Shown here one piece after another: positions 35,308-42,887 of a DNA stretch of 64,000 nt. The translations under genes and the position numbers were made by a program. Positions within the stretch are counted from its first letter, which is position 1. Every line of letters begins with the position of its first letter. The notes under the pieces are model-generated. The model was given only the letters and a program-made list of their open reading frames with translations. It did no database searches and was not told the DNA's origin. The stretch is from assembly GCF_009870755.1 (NCBI RefSeq), contig NZ_WLZU01000004.1, positions 34,262-98,261 on the forward strand, in the 5' to 3' direction. Source of the stretch: Streptococcus halichoeri. Its GTDB lineage: Bacteria > Bacillota > Bacilli > Lactobacillales > Streptococcaceae.

Positions 35308-36846
35308 TTAATGACGTTGTTCCCAGCTACTATCAGCTAAAATTTCTGAAATATCATAGATGGTTGTGTATTTAGGAGCCACTGCTTTATTACCTGTTAA
35401 TAGAGAAACGATGTAGCCACTGACCAAGGACACCGTAATTGAAATGAGGGAATAAGCCCAGTAGTTAACCGCTTCTGGTGGCAAGATATATTTAATACAA
35501 ACCATAACAATGGTTGAAACAATAAGGGCAGCGTAGGCTCCATATTTATTAGCTTTTTTTGATACAAAACCAAGCACAAACACCCCACCTAAAAGCCCAA
35601 GTACAAGCCCCATAAATCCATTGAACCACTCATAGGCTGATTTAATATCAGAATGAGCCATGATGATAGAAACCACAATAGAGAAAATTCCCACTAGCAG
35701 TGAGACCATTTGAGCAAAGCGCGTCCGGTGTTTATCAGACATATTTTTTGAAAACACTTCTTGAATATCAAGTGTCCAGGACGTTGCTACCGAATTAAGC
35801 CCAGTGGAGATGGTGGATTGGGCAGCAGCATAAATAGCTGCTAAAATAATCCCAGTAATGCCTACTGGCAATTGATAGGCAATAAAATACATAAAAATTT
35901 GATCCTGCGCAATAGCATCTACTGAGCCACTATGTTGAACTTTATAAAAGACATATAGTCCTGTCCCAATCAAATAAAAGACCGTTGCAACCCCAAGTGA
36001 TAAGGCACCATTAGTGAACATCATTTTATTTAATTTCTTAATATTTTGCGTGGTTGTAAACCGCTGCACCAAGTCCTGCGAAGACGCATAGGACGAAAAA
36101 ATGGTCAAGCCTGATCCAACCACAATCAAAAAGACTGAGCTTGCTAAAATATTGGGGTCAAACAATTTTTCAGTCGGACTTAGAAATTTACCATGAGCTA
36201 AATGGTGCATAATTGTTTCTAGCCCACCATTAATATCTCTTAGCAGGACAAATAATGCAATTACTACCCCACCAATGAGCACCACACCCTGTATAAAGTC
36301 AGTCCATAATACGGATTTTATCCCCCCTGTATAAGAGTAGATAATGGCGATAACGCCCATTAATATTATTAGGATATTAATATCAATCCCAGTCAAGGCT
36401 GCTAAACCAAACGATGGTAAATACATAATAATTGACATCCGACCTAATTGATAAACAATAAATAAAACTGCTGAGATAACCCGTAGGGATTTCGTCTCAA
36501 AGCGGCGTTCCAAATAATCGTAGGCCGTATCAATATCCATACGAGCAAAAATGGGGAGCACAAATTTGATAGCTAAAGGAATAGCAATGAGCATTCCCAA
36601 TTGAGCAAACCATAAAATCCAGCTTCCTGCATAAGAATTACCTGCTAAGCCTAGGAAAGAAATCGGACTTAACATCGTTGCAAACAGTGAAACCGATGTC
36701 ACATACCAAGGCACTGAGCCATCACCCTTAAAAAATTCCTTGCCCTTCATCTCTTTCTTTGAGAAATACAGGCCAGCTAAAAGCACGATAGCCAAGTAGG
36801 CAATCAAAATAATGAGGTCAATTGAGGTAAACCCTGTTTTATTCAT
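35308..36846 (-). CDS. Sodium:solute symporter (SSS family), probable sialic acid transporter
   Basis: 512 residues with about 13 transmembrane helices. SSS features: YFSKKEMKGKEFFKGDGSVPWYVTSVSLFATMLSPISFLG region near the N-terminus, with the Na+-site SLFATMLSPISF segment, and GGIKSVLWTDFIQG near 160. The start is ATG at 36846, following ATGGAGGGTTAAT. Placement between nanA and the YhcH gene implies import of Neu5Ac or its anhydro form with Na+. The same position is occupied by an SSS protein in the pneumococcal nanC locus. Confidence 0.87.
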   Translation of the reverse strand: MNKTGFTSIDLIILIAYLAIVLLAGLYFSKKEMKGKEFFKGDGSVPWYVTSVSLFATMLSPISFLGLAGNSYAGSWILWFAQLGMLIAIPLAIKFVLPIFARMDIDTAYDYLERRFETKSLRVISAVLFIVYQLGRMSIIMYLPSFGLAALTGIDINILIILMGVIAIIYSYTGGIKSVLWTDFIQGVVLIGGVVIALFVLLRDINGGLETIMHHLAHGKFLSPTEKLFDPNILASSVFLIVVGSGLTIFSSYASSQDLVQRFTTTQNIKKLNKMMFTNGALSLGVATVFYLIGTGLYVFYKVQHSGSVDAIAQDQIFMYFIAYQLPVGITGIILAAIYAAAQSTISTGLNSVATSWTLDIQEVFSKNMSDKHRTRFAQMVSLLVGIFSIVVSIIMAHSDIKSAYEWFNGFMGLVLGLLGGVFVLGFVSKKANKYGAYAALIVSTIVMVCIKYILPPEAVNYWAYSLISITVSLVSGYIVSLLTGNKAVAPKYTTIYDISEILADSSWEQRH

Positions 36847-36894
36847 ATTAACCCTCCATTCGTTAATGAATGTATACCACACAGTGACCTAACA

Positions 36895-37812
36895 TTATAA
36901 GAATGCTTTTCTAACTTGATTAATCTGCTCTGCTGCTGCCTGAGCAATCGATTGATCTTCATCACCTAAAGCTTCAAGCGGCGCACGCACTGAACCTAGA
37001 TCCAGATTTTCATTTAGCCGTAGGATTTCTTTGGCAATGGCATACATATTAGCTCGACCAGAGACCATTTTGGCAATAATTTCATTAATAGCATATTGCA
37101 GCTCTTTAGCCCTTGCAAGTTTCTTTTCTTCAAATAATTGGTTCAGCTTCAAATAAAGGTCGGGCATCACACCATATGTTCCACCAATACCAGCTCTTGC
37201 TCCCATGATTCGCCCACCTAAGAATTGTTCGTCCGGCCCATTAAACACAATATAATCATCGCCCGCAGCTGCCACAAAAGTTTGAATATCCTGAACAGGC
37301 ATTGAGGAATTCTTCACACCAATAACCCGCGGATTTTGGCGCATTTGGCTATACAATGCTTCTGTCAAGGCTACTCCTGCTAACTGTGGAATATTGTAAA
37401 TAATAAAATCAGTCTTAGGTGCTGCTTGACTCATAGCATTCCAGTAAGCAGCTATTGAATAGTCAGGAAGCTTAAAGTAAATAGGAGGAATGGCTGCAAT
37501 CGCATCTACTCCAACTGCTTCAGAGTGCTGTGCCAATACGATACTATCTTTAGTATTATTACAAGCCACATGGTTAATCACGGTGAGTTGTCCTTTTGCC
37601 ACTTCCATCACGGCTTCAATAATCTGTTTACGATCCTCAACACTTTGGTAGATACATTCACCTGAGGATCCATTGACATAGATTCCCTTTACGCCTTTTT
37701 TAATATAGTAGCGAACAAGATCTTGGACCCGTTCTTTACTCACCTCACCCTTATCATCATAACAAGCATAAAATGCTGGAATAATTCCTTCATATTTAGA
37801 TAAATCTCTCAT
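36895..37812 (-). CDS. nanA: N-acetylneuraminate lyase
   Basis: 305 residues, DapA/NAL family TIM barrel. Motifs: GIYVNGSSGECIYQ (about 41-54, with the substrate carboxylate binding GSSGE), YNIPQLAGV (about 140-148, catalytic Tyr) and VIGVKNSS (about 169-176, Schiff-base Lys). It splits Neu5Ac into ManNAc and pyruvate. The start lies two bases after nanE; the ribosome binding site AAAGGAGAGGTG lies inside nanE's end. Confidence 0.93.
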   Translation of the reverse strand: MRDLSKYEGIIPAFYACYDDKGEVSKERVQDLVRYYIKKGVKGIYVNGSSGECIYQSVEDRKQIIEAVMEVAKGQLTVINHVACNNTKDSIVLAQHSEAVGVDAIAAIPPIYFKLPDYSIAAYWNAMSQAAPKTDFIIYNIPQLAGVALTEALYSQMRQNPRVIGVKNSSMPVQDIQTFVAAAGDDYIVFNGPDEQFLGGRIMGARAGIGGTYGVMPDLYLKLNQLFEEKKLARAKELQYAINEIIAKMVSGRANMYAIAKEILRLNENLDLGSVRAPLEALGDEDQSIAQAAAEQINQVRKAFL

Positions 37813-37814
37813 TA

Positions 37815-38534
37815 TTACACCTCTCCTTTATTGTGATTGAGTACCTTAATAAACCGCTCGGCAATTTCTTTTGGTCGTGTTATTGCCCCGCCAATAACTG
37901 CACTGGTGACTCCCAATGCATAAACTTTTTGTAATTGTTGAGGAGTATGGATTCTTCCCTCAGCAATGACCGTTAAGTTGGCTTCAACTAATTCTTGAAT
38001 CAAATTAAAATCAGGTCCGTCTAATTTTGGACTGTCTGAAGTGTAACCTGATAAGGTTGTTCCAACAAAATCAGCACCAGCTGCGCTAGCTATCAGTCCT
38101 TCTTGTAAGGTACTAATATCGGCCATCAGTAACTGATTCGGATAGTTTGTCTTAATCTTTTGGATGAAATCTGCTACTTCAAGACCATCATAGCGTGGAC
38201 GTTGGGTGGCATCAAAGGCAATAACTGTTGTATTACAGGCAACAAGCTCATCAACTTCTCTCATTGTTGGTGTGATATAAGGAGCCTGTGGAGGATAATT
38301 TCGCTTAATCAAACCAATAATTGGTAAATCCGTGACTTGTTGAATAGCTGTAATATCTCGAACAGAATTAGCACGAATGCCCACTGCCCCAGCCTCTTTG
38401 GCTGCTTTGGCCATATAGGGCATGAGGCTGAATGCCTGCTCATATAAAGGCTCACCAGGCAGCGCTTGACAAGAAACAATCATCCCGCCCTGGATTTGTT
38501 TTAAAAATGTATCCCTTGTCCAACCTTGTCGCAT
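37815..38534 (-). CDS. nanE: N-acetylmannosamine-6-phosphate 2-epimerase
   Basis: 239 residues, the family length. Motifs: [15 protein letters not shown] near the N-terminus, GAVGIRANS (about 50-58), [11 protein letters not shown] (about 73-83, catalytic Lys), [26 protein letters not shown] (about 140-165), EGRIHTPQQ and [10 protein letters not shown] near the end. It interconverts ManNAc-6-P and GlcNAc-6-P. The ribosome binding site AAGGAGGAATAATATA overlaps the end of the regulator gene, so the two are co-translated. Confidence 0.95.
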   Translation of the reverse strand: MRQGWTRDTFLKQIQGGMIVSCQALPGEPLYEQAFSLMPYMAKAAKEAGAVGIRANSVRDITAIQQVTDLPIIGLIKRNYPPQAPYITPTMREVDELVACNTTVIAFDATQRPRYDGLEVADFIQKIKTNYPNQLLMADISTLQEGLIASAAGADFVGTTLSGYTSDSPKLDGPDFNLIQELVEANLTVIAEGRIHTPQQLQKVYALGVTSAVIGGAITRPKEIAERFIKVLNHNKGEV

Positions 38535-38540
38535 ATTATA

Positions 38541-39347
38541 TTATTCCTCCTTATGAATGATGGTTTGGTCGTAATAAGATCTTCTTTCCTTGCTATCTAA
38601 AAAATAAGAGAATAAGCAATCAGTCATCAGTAAGATGGGAAATTGTGGTGATATTCTATTGCCATAGGAAAGATTTTGCGTGGAAGCTAACAGCAATAAC
38701 TCATCGCAAAAATCATAATCATCAAAATTTCGTGTTGTCATCAATACAGTCCTTGCACCATTTCTTTTAGCAGTTGCTAATGCTTCAATAATGGTTTTGG
38801 TTTTGCCCGATATTGAAGCAGCAATCACTAAGCAAGACTCATCAACCAAAAGACTATTCCATAAAATCATGTCGTCGTCATCCATAACTTCTCCCATGAT
38901 TCCCATTCTCATGAAACGAACTTTCATTTCATTTAAAGCAAAGGCTGAACTCCCCTTAGCATAAAAATAAATGCGAGAAGAGGACTCTATTAACTGTTGA
39001 ATCCTCTCTAATCTTGCTTCATCTAGGACAGAATAATTTTTTCGCAGCATTTCTTCATAGTCAGACAAGACATTTTGCGTCCAATTTTTATAAATAGTGA
39101 CTTCAGCTTGTCCCTTAATCATTTCCTTATATTGGAAAAGGAATTCTCTAAAGCCACTGTAGCCACATTTTTGAGAAAAACGTGTCAAGGTTGCTTTAGA
39201 GACATGCAGTTGCTTACAAAAATATTCCGTTGTTAAATAATCCATTTTCCTATTTTTCAAAAAATAACTGGCTACATCCTTCTCTGTGGCTGTCATTTTA
39301 TTAAGATTAGATTCAATGATTGGAACTAGTTCTTTTTGTAATACCAT
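38541..39347 (-). CDS. RpiR family regulator of sialic acid genes
   Basis: 268 residues: N-terminal RpiR helix-turn-helix domain (about 1-78; TATEKDVASYFLKN, LHVSKATLTRFSQKCGYSGFREF) and a C-terminal SIS sugar-phosphate binding domain (about 120-250; IYFYAKGSSAFALNE, VIAASISGKTKTIIE). In streptococci such NanR proteins sense ManNAc-6-P. It is first in the operon, behind a promoter overlapped by a cre site, so it is probably autoregulated and subject to CcpA. Start preceded by TAGGAGGAGCTCC. Confidence 0.9.
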   Translation of the reverse strand: MVLQKELVPIIESNLNKMTATEKDVASYFLKNRKMDYLTTEYFCKQLHVSKATLTRFSQKCGYSGFREFLFQYKEMIKGQAEVTIYKNWTQNVLSDYEEMLRKNYSVLDEARLERIQQLIESSSRIYFYAKGSSAFALNEMKVRFMRMGIMGEVMDDDDMILWNSLLVDESCLVIAASISGKTKTIIEALATAKRNGARTVLMTTRNFDDYDFCDELLLLASTQNLSYGNRISPQFPILLMTDCLFSYFLDSKERRSYYDQTIIHKEE

Positions 39348-39365
39348 GGAGCTCCTCCTATGTAA

Positions 39366-39380
39366 AGTAAACGTTTACAG
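39366..39380. promoter_or_regulatory. cre site for CcpA at the nan promoter
   Basis: AGTAAACGTTTACAG contains the 12-bp palindrome GTAAACGTTTAC, a close match to the catabolite-responsive element consensus. It covers about +4 to +19 relative to the predicted start site, a repressing position. Confidence 0.72.
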
Positions 39381-39384
39381 TGTC

Positions 39385-39413
39385 ATTTTATTACTTTTTG
39401 TTTTTTATTTCAA
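39385..39413 (-). promoter_or_regulatory. nan operon promoter
   Basis: Minus strand TTGAAA (39408-39413), 17-base spacer, TAAAAT (39385-39390), about 38 bases before the regulator gene. Confidence 0.75.
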
Positions 39414-39429
39414 TCACTTGCTAAAAATA

Positions 39430-39441
39430 GAAACGCGTTTC
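39430..39441. promoter_or_regulatory. Palindrome upstream of the nan promoter, possible NanR operator
   Basis: The perfect 12-bp palindrome GAAACGCGTTTC lies 16 bases upstream of the -35. It could be the RpiR-family operator or a second cre-like site. The remaining 240 bases up to 39684 show no gene. Confidence 0.5.
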
Positions 39442-39678
39442 AACAAAGCTAACAGCAAGTGAAGCCTAACTGTTGAGGCATTTAGTTTTACTTTGCTTCC
39501 CCAAAAGTATCAAATTAGGCAAGAGATTCAGCAAATCTGAGATTAAAAATTCGGATAACCGCATTTTAATTGCACAATCTCCCAACTTGATTTTTGTTCC
39601 TTATTTCCAACATTTCTGTCTTTTTTAGTTGACGACACTAGTTAGGTACAAAAAATTATCCATGAACAACCTCACCTC

Positions 39679-39730
39679 AAAAAAGCTCTATAAGCTGTGG
39701 TAGGGACTTAGCCACTACAGCTTATAGAGC
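39679..39730 (-). terminator. Second terminator behind rpsA
   Basis: A 19-bp imperfect stem (GCTCTATAAGCTGT.GTAG and its complement) with TTTTTT on the minus strand. Confidence 0.75.
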
Positions 39731-39745
39731 CTTTTACAAGCAAGC

Positions 39746-39777
39746 AAAAAGCAACGATTTTTAGGTCGTTGCTTTTT
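39746..39777. terminator. First terminator behind rpsA
   Basis: AAAAAGCAACGA/TCGTTGCTTTTT 12-bp stem, T-runs on both strands, 33 bases after the rpsA stop. Confidence 0.85.
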
Positions 39778-39810
39778 GCTCTTCTCAGACCTGCTATAAA
39801 GTCTGATTGT

Positions 39811-41013
39811 TTATAATTCAATATCGCCGAATAAATCTGCCATTGAGAAACCAGTTTGTGTTTCTGGCAATTCGTAATCACGTTTAGCTTCGCGTTTTGG
39901 ACGACGCGGACGTGATTGACGTTTTTCTTCTTTGTCACCTTCGCTATGTGCAGGGCGTTCTTCAAGTGCCTTGATAGAAAGCGAGACACGTTCGTCTGCT
40001 GCATTAACTTCAAGTACTTTTACAGTGACATCTTGACCAACTGAAAGAACATCTTTTGGATTTTCCACACGTTTATGTGAAATTTGTGAAATGTGAACCA
40101 AACCATCAATACCTGGTAATACTTCGACAAAAGCACCAAAATCAGCTAAACGTTTTACCTTGCCTTCAATAACATCACCAGCTGCTAGTTTTTGCTCAAC
40201 ACCATCCCATGGTCCAGGTTGAGTCGCCTTAATTGATAAGGATACTCGGCCAGCTTCTTCATCAATGGAGAGTACTTTAACTTCAACTTCTTCACCAACT
40301 GAGACAACAGATTTTGGTGAAACATTGCGTTCATGTGATAGTTCAGTAACGTGAACAAGTCCATCTACTCCACCAAGGTCTACAAAGGCACCAAAGCTAG
40401 TTAAACGAGCAACTGTCCCAGTCACAATTGAACCTTCTGTCAATTTAGAGAAAACTTCTTTGCGTGCTTCTGCAGCAGCTTCTTCGATGACATCGCGGCG
40501 TGATAAGATAAAGCGGTTTTCTGATGGATCAACTTCTTTAATTTTAGCATCAAATTCTTGACCAACAAATTTTTCAGTGTTGCGGACAAAACGTGTGTCA
40601 ATCATTGAAGCGGGGATAAAACCACGTAACCCTTCAAATTCTACTGAAAGTCCGCCTTTAACAGCGCGTGTACCTTTAACGGTAACAACTTCACCTTCAC
40701 GACCAATAAGTTTGTCCCATGCTTTGCGAGCTTCTAAACGTTTTTTAGATACAAGGAAAGTTACAGTATCAGTATCTTTACCTACTACTTGACGAAGAAC
40801 AAGCACTTCAACTGTGTCGCCAGCTTTAACATAGTCGTTGATGTCAGCATCACGGTCGTTAGTCAATTCACGAAGAGTTAATACGCCTTCAACACCTGTG
40901 CCTTCGATAACAACGTTTGCTTGACCGTTATCAACAGTTAAAACTTCCGCAGTGACTACATCACCGGGATTTACTTCGCTAACACTGTTTAGCAAATCTT
41001 CAAATTCATTCAT
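39811..41013 (-). CDS. rpsA: 30S ribosomal protein S1
   Basis: 400 residues, the short Gram-positive form with four S1 (OB-fold) repeats at about 12-85, 103-165, 190-258 and 275-343; repeats 3 and 4 are the most typical ([43 protein letters not shown]). A basic, disordered tail ([12 protein letters not shown]) ends in [12 protein letters not shown]. It helps mRNA binding by the ribosome. Ribosome binding site TTGGAGGATTTTTTAGA. The 5' leader contains a perfect hairpin at 41031-41056. Confidence 0.95.
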   Translation of the reverse strand: MNEFEDLLNSVSEVNPGDVVTAEVLTVDNGQANVVIEGTGVEGVLTLRELTNDRDADINDYVKAGDTVEVLVLRQVVGKDTDTVTFLVSKKRLEARKAWDKLIGREGEVVTVKGTRAVKGGLSVEFEGLRGFIPASMIDTRFVRNTEKFVGQEFDAKIKEVDPSENRFILSRRDVIEEAAAEARKEVFSKLTEGSIVTGTVARLTSFGAFVDLGGVDGLVHVTELSHERNVSPKSVVSVGEEVEVKVLSIDEEAGRVSLSIKATQPGPWDGVEQKLAAGDVIEGKVKRLADFGAFVEVLPGIDGLVHISQISHKRVENPKDVLSVGQDVTVKVLEVNAADERVSLSIKALEERPAHSEGDKEEKRQSRPRRPKREAKRDYELPETQTGFSMADLFGDIEL

Positions 41014-41030
41014 TCTAAAAAATCCTCCAA

Positions 41031-41056
41031 CAAAAGCTAGCTCCTGCTAGCTTTTG
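41031..41056 (-). promoter_or_regulatory. Hairpin in the rpsA leader
   Basis: CAAAAGCTAGC-AGGA-GCTAGCTTTTG on the minus strand, a perfect 11-bp stem with a 4-base loop, placed four bases before the GGAGG of rpsA. A TATATT -10 candidate at 41062-41067 would start transcription at the first stem base. It may stabilise the 5' end or regulate translation. Confidence 0.6.
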
Positions 41057-41142
41057 ATAACAATATATTTTCTCAAGGTAACCCGCAACGACAACAACTT
41101 TTATCTTTGACGGTCTCAAATAAAAATCTGATACCTCTGACT

Positions 41143-41214
41143 GGGGTAGCTGGATTCGAACCAACGCATGAGGGAGTCAAAGTCCCTTGCCTTACCGCTT
41201 GGCTATACCCCAAG
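41143..41214 (-). tRNA. tRNA-Gln (anticodon TTG)
   Basis: 72 bases; acceptor TGGGGTA/TACCCCA with discriminator G, anticodon loop CTTTGAC giving TTG, T-arm GGTTCGAATCC. Confidence 0.95.
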
Positions 41215-41351
41215 ATAGGTTTACTTCAGGATGCCTACTAAGCTAAGCATGGACCAAAATCCTAGTGAAAGAGTCAAACTTCCTAGTGTCCTGGGACACT
41301 GCAGCAGCTTCTCCATTTCATATAGACTGTCAAGGCCCTATATCCTGAACA

Positions 41352-41432
41352 TGGAAAGAGAGGGATTCGAACCCCCGAACCCGAAGGAGCGGATTTACAG
41401 TCCGCCGCGTTTAGCCTCTTCGCTATCTTTCC
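41352..41432 (-). tRNA. tRNA-Tyr (anticodon GTA)
   Basis: 81 bases with the long variable arm of tyrosine tRNAs; acceptor GGAAAGA/TCTTTCC, anticodon loop CTGTAAA giving GTA. Probably co-transcribed with tRNA-Gln, 137 bp downstream. Confidence 0.95.
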
Positions 41433-41447
41433 GTAACAACAAAAACT

Positions 41448-41476
41448 ATTCTATCATAGTTTTTGGTCACTGGCAA
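41448..41476 (-). promoter_or_regulatory. Promoter of the tRNA-Tyr/tRNA-Gln unit
   Basis: Minus strand TTGCCA (41471-41476), 17-base spacer, TAGAAT (41448-41453) preceded by TGA, 15 bases before the tRNA-Tyr 5' end. Confidence 0.72.
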
Positions 41477-41492
41477 GTCTTTTTGCCTATTT

Positions 41493-41723
41493 TTAATGAT
41501 TCAAATTGTAGTTTTCAATAACTTTTTCAACTGCTTGTTCCAAATTTTTATAAAAAGCTTCTACCGTTCCATTTGAGATAATAGCAAATTTGTCGTCAAG
41601 CTCGGCAACTTCACCAACTAAGCGCTTGCCAATCAACAATTGATAACCATCAACCTGTGCCTTTGCCACAGTAACTGTATGGTCCACAAGTTGGATCTCA
41701 ATTTTTTTATCTTTTTTACTCAT
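41493..41723 (-). CDS. DUF2969 family protein
   Basis: 76 residues, highly charged, mixed alpha/beta. It matches the small conserved DUF2969 proteins of streptococci (MSKKDKKIEIQL, KRLVGEVAELDDKFAI, AVEKVIENYNLN). The gene is routinely found between rpsA and ilvE. Its function is unknown. AGGTAGGAA precedes the start. Confidence 0.8.
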   Translation of the reverse strand: MSKKDKKIEIQLVDHTVTVAKAQVDGYQLLIGKRLVGEVAELDDKFAIISNGTVEAFYKNLEQAVEKVIENYNLNH

Positions 41724-41786
41724 TTCCTACCTCACTTTCATCATTTTACACAAAATCAAGGCAGCTGGCAAGAGCAAGCTAATGAT

Positions 41787-42809
41787 TTAGTCAACTTTCA
41801 CAATCCAGCCCTCAGGGGCTTTAATATCTCCAAACTGAATGCCAACTAGCTCATCATACAAGCGCCTCGTCACAGGCCCAACCTCGGTTTGACTGTAAAA
41901 AACATGGAGATTATTTTTGTACTGAATACCACCAATAGGCGAGATGACGGCAGCCGTTCCACATGCACCCGCTTCGACAAAGCGCTCTAATTGATCAATG
42001 AAGACATCGCCTTCAATAACTTTCATTCCCAGGCGTGTTTCTGCGAGTTCAAGTAAAGAGTATTTAGTAATAGATGGTAAAATAGAGGGGCTTAAAGGTG
42101 TAATAAATTCATTATCAGCTGTAATGCCAAAAAAGTTAGCCGCTCCGACTTCTTCGATTTTGGTGTGCGTTGCCGGGTCCAAATAAATAACATCTGAATA
42201 GCCATGGGTCTTAGCATATTTGCCAGGCAACAAACTACCAGCATAGTTACCACCAACCTTGGCCGCACCTGTGCCGTAAGGTGCTGCTCGGTCAAATTCT
42301 TCTGACACTAAAAAATTAGTTGGAGCCAGTCCACCTTTAAAGTAATTGCCTACTGGCATGGCAAAAACCGTAAAAATATATTCTGTTGCTGGTCTAACAC
42401 CAATGACGTCCCCAACGCCAATTAGCAATGGCCGAAGGTACAGAGTTGCTCCAGTCCCGTAAGGTGGAACATAGTCCTTGTTTGCCACTACAACTTGCTT
42501 AACAGCATCAATGAATTTGTTTGTGGGAACTTGGGGCATCAATAGACGATCAGCTGTAGCTTGGAACCGCGCAGCATTTCGATCTGGCCGAAATAATTGA
42601 ATGGTGCCTTCCTTTGTCCGATAGGCTTTTAAGCCTTCAAAGGCCTGCTGGCCATAATGCAAAGCTGTTGAGCTTTCTGAAATGTGGAGAGTGGCGTCTT
42701 TTGTTAAACAACCCTCATCCCATTGACCGTCTTTATAATATGAAATAAACCGAAATGGAAGTTTCATATAATCAAAGCCTAAGTTTTCCCACTGAATAGA
42801 TACAGACAT
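41787..42809 (-). CDS. ilvE: Branched-chain amino acid aminotransferase
   Basis: 340 residues, fold type IV aminotransferase. Features: HYGQQAFEGLKAYR (about 51-64), AKVGGNYAGSLLPGKYA with the PLP lysine (about 185-201), EVGAANFFGI near 215 and GTAAVISPIG (about 279-288). It transfers the amino group between glutamate and Leu, Ile or Val. Of two close ATG codons I take 42809 (MSVSIQWENLG) because relatives begin there; the ribosome binding site is weak (GAAAGTGA). Confidence 0.95.
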   Translation of the reverse strand: MSVSIQWENLGFDYMKLPFRFISYYKDGQWDEGCLTKDATLHISESSTALHYGQQAFEGLKAYRTKEGTIQLFRPDRNAARFQATADRLLMPQVPTNKFIDAVKQVVVANKDYVPPYGTGATLYLRPLLIGVGDVIGVRPATEYIFTVFAMPVGNYFKGGLAPTNFLVSEEFDRAAPYGTGAAKVGGNYAGSLLPGKYAKTHGYSDVIYLDPATHTKIEEVGAANFFGITADNEFITPLSPSILPSITKYSLLELAETRLGMKVIEGDVFIDQLERFVEAGACGTAAVISPIGGIQYKNNLHVFYSQTEVGPVTRRLYDELVGIQFGDIKAPEGWIVKVD

Positions 42810-42887
42810 AATCATTCACTTTCTTTTATATGGTAATGGTCCTACTGGTTCTGCTTCTCTAACAAATCCATCAACACGCCTGTTTTA

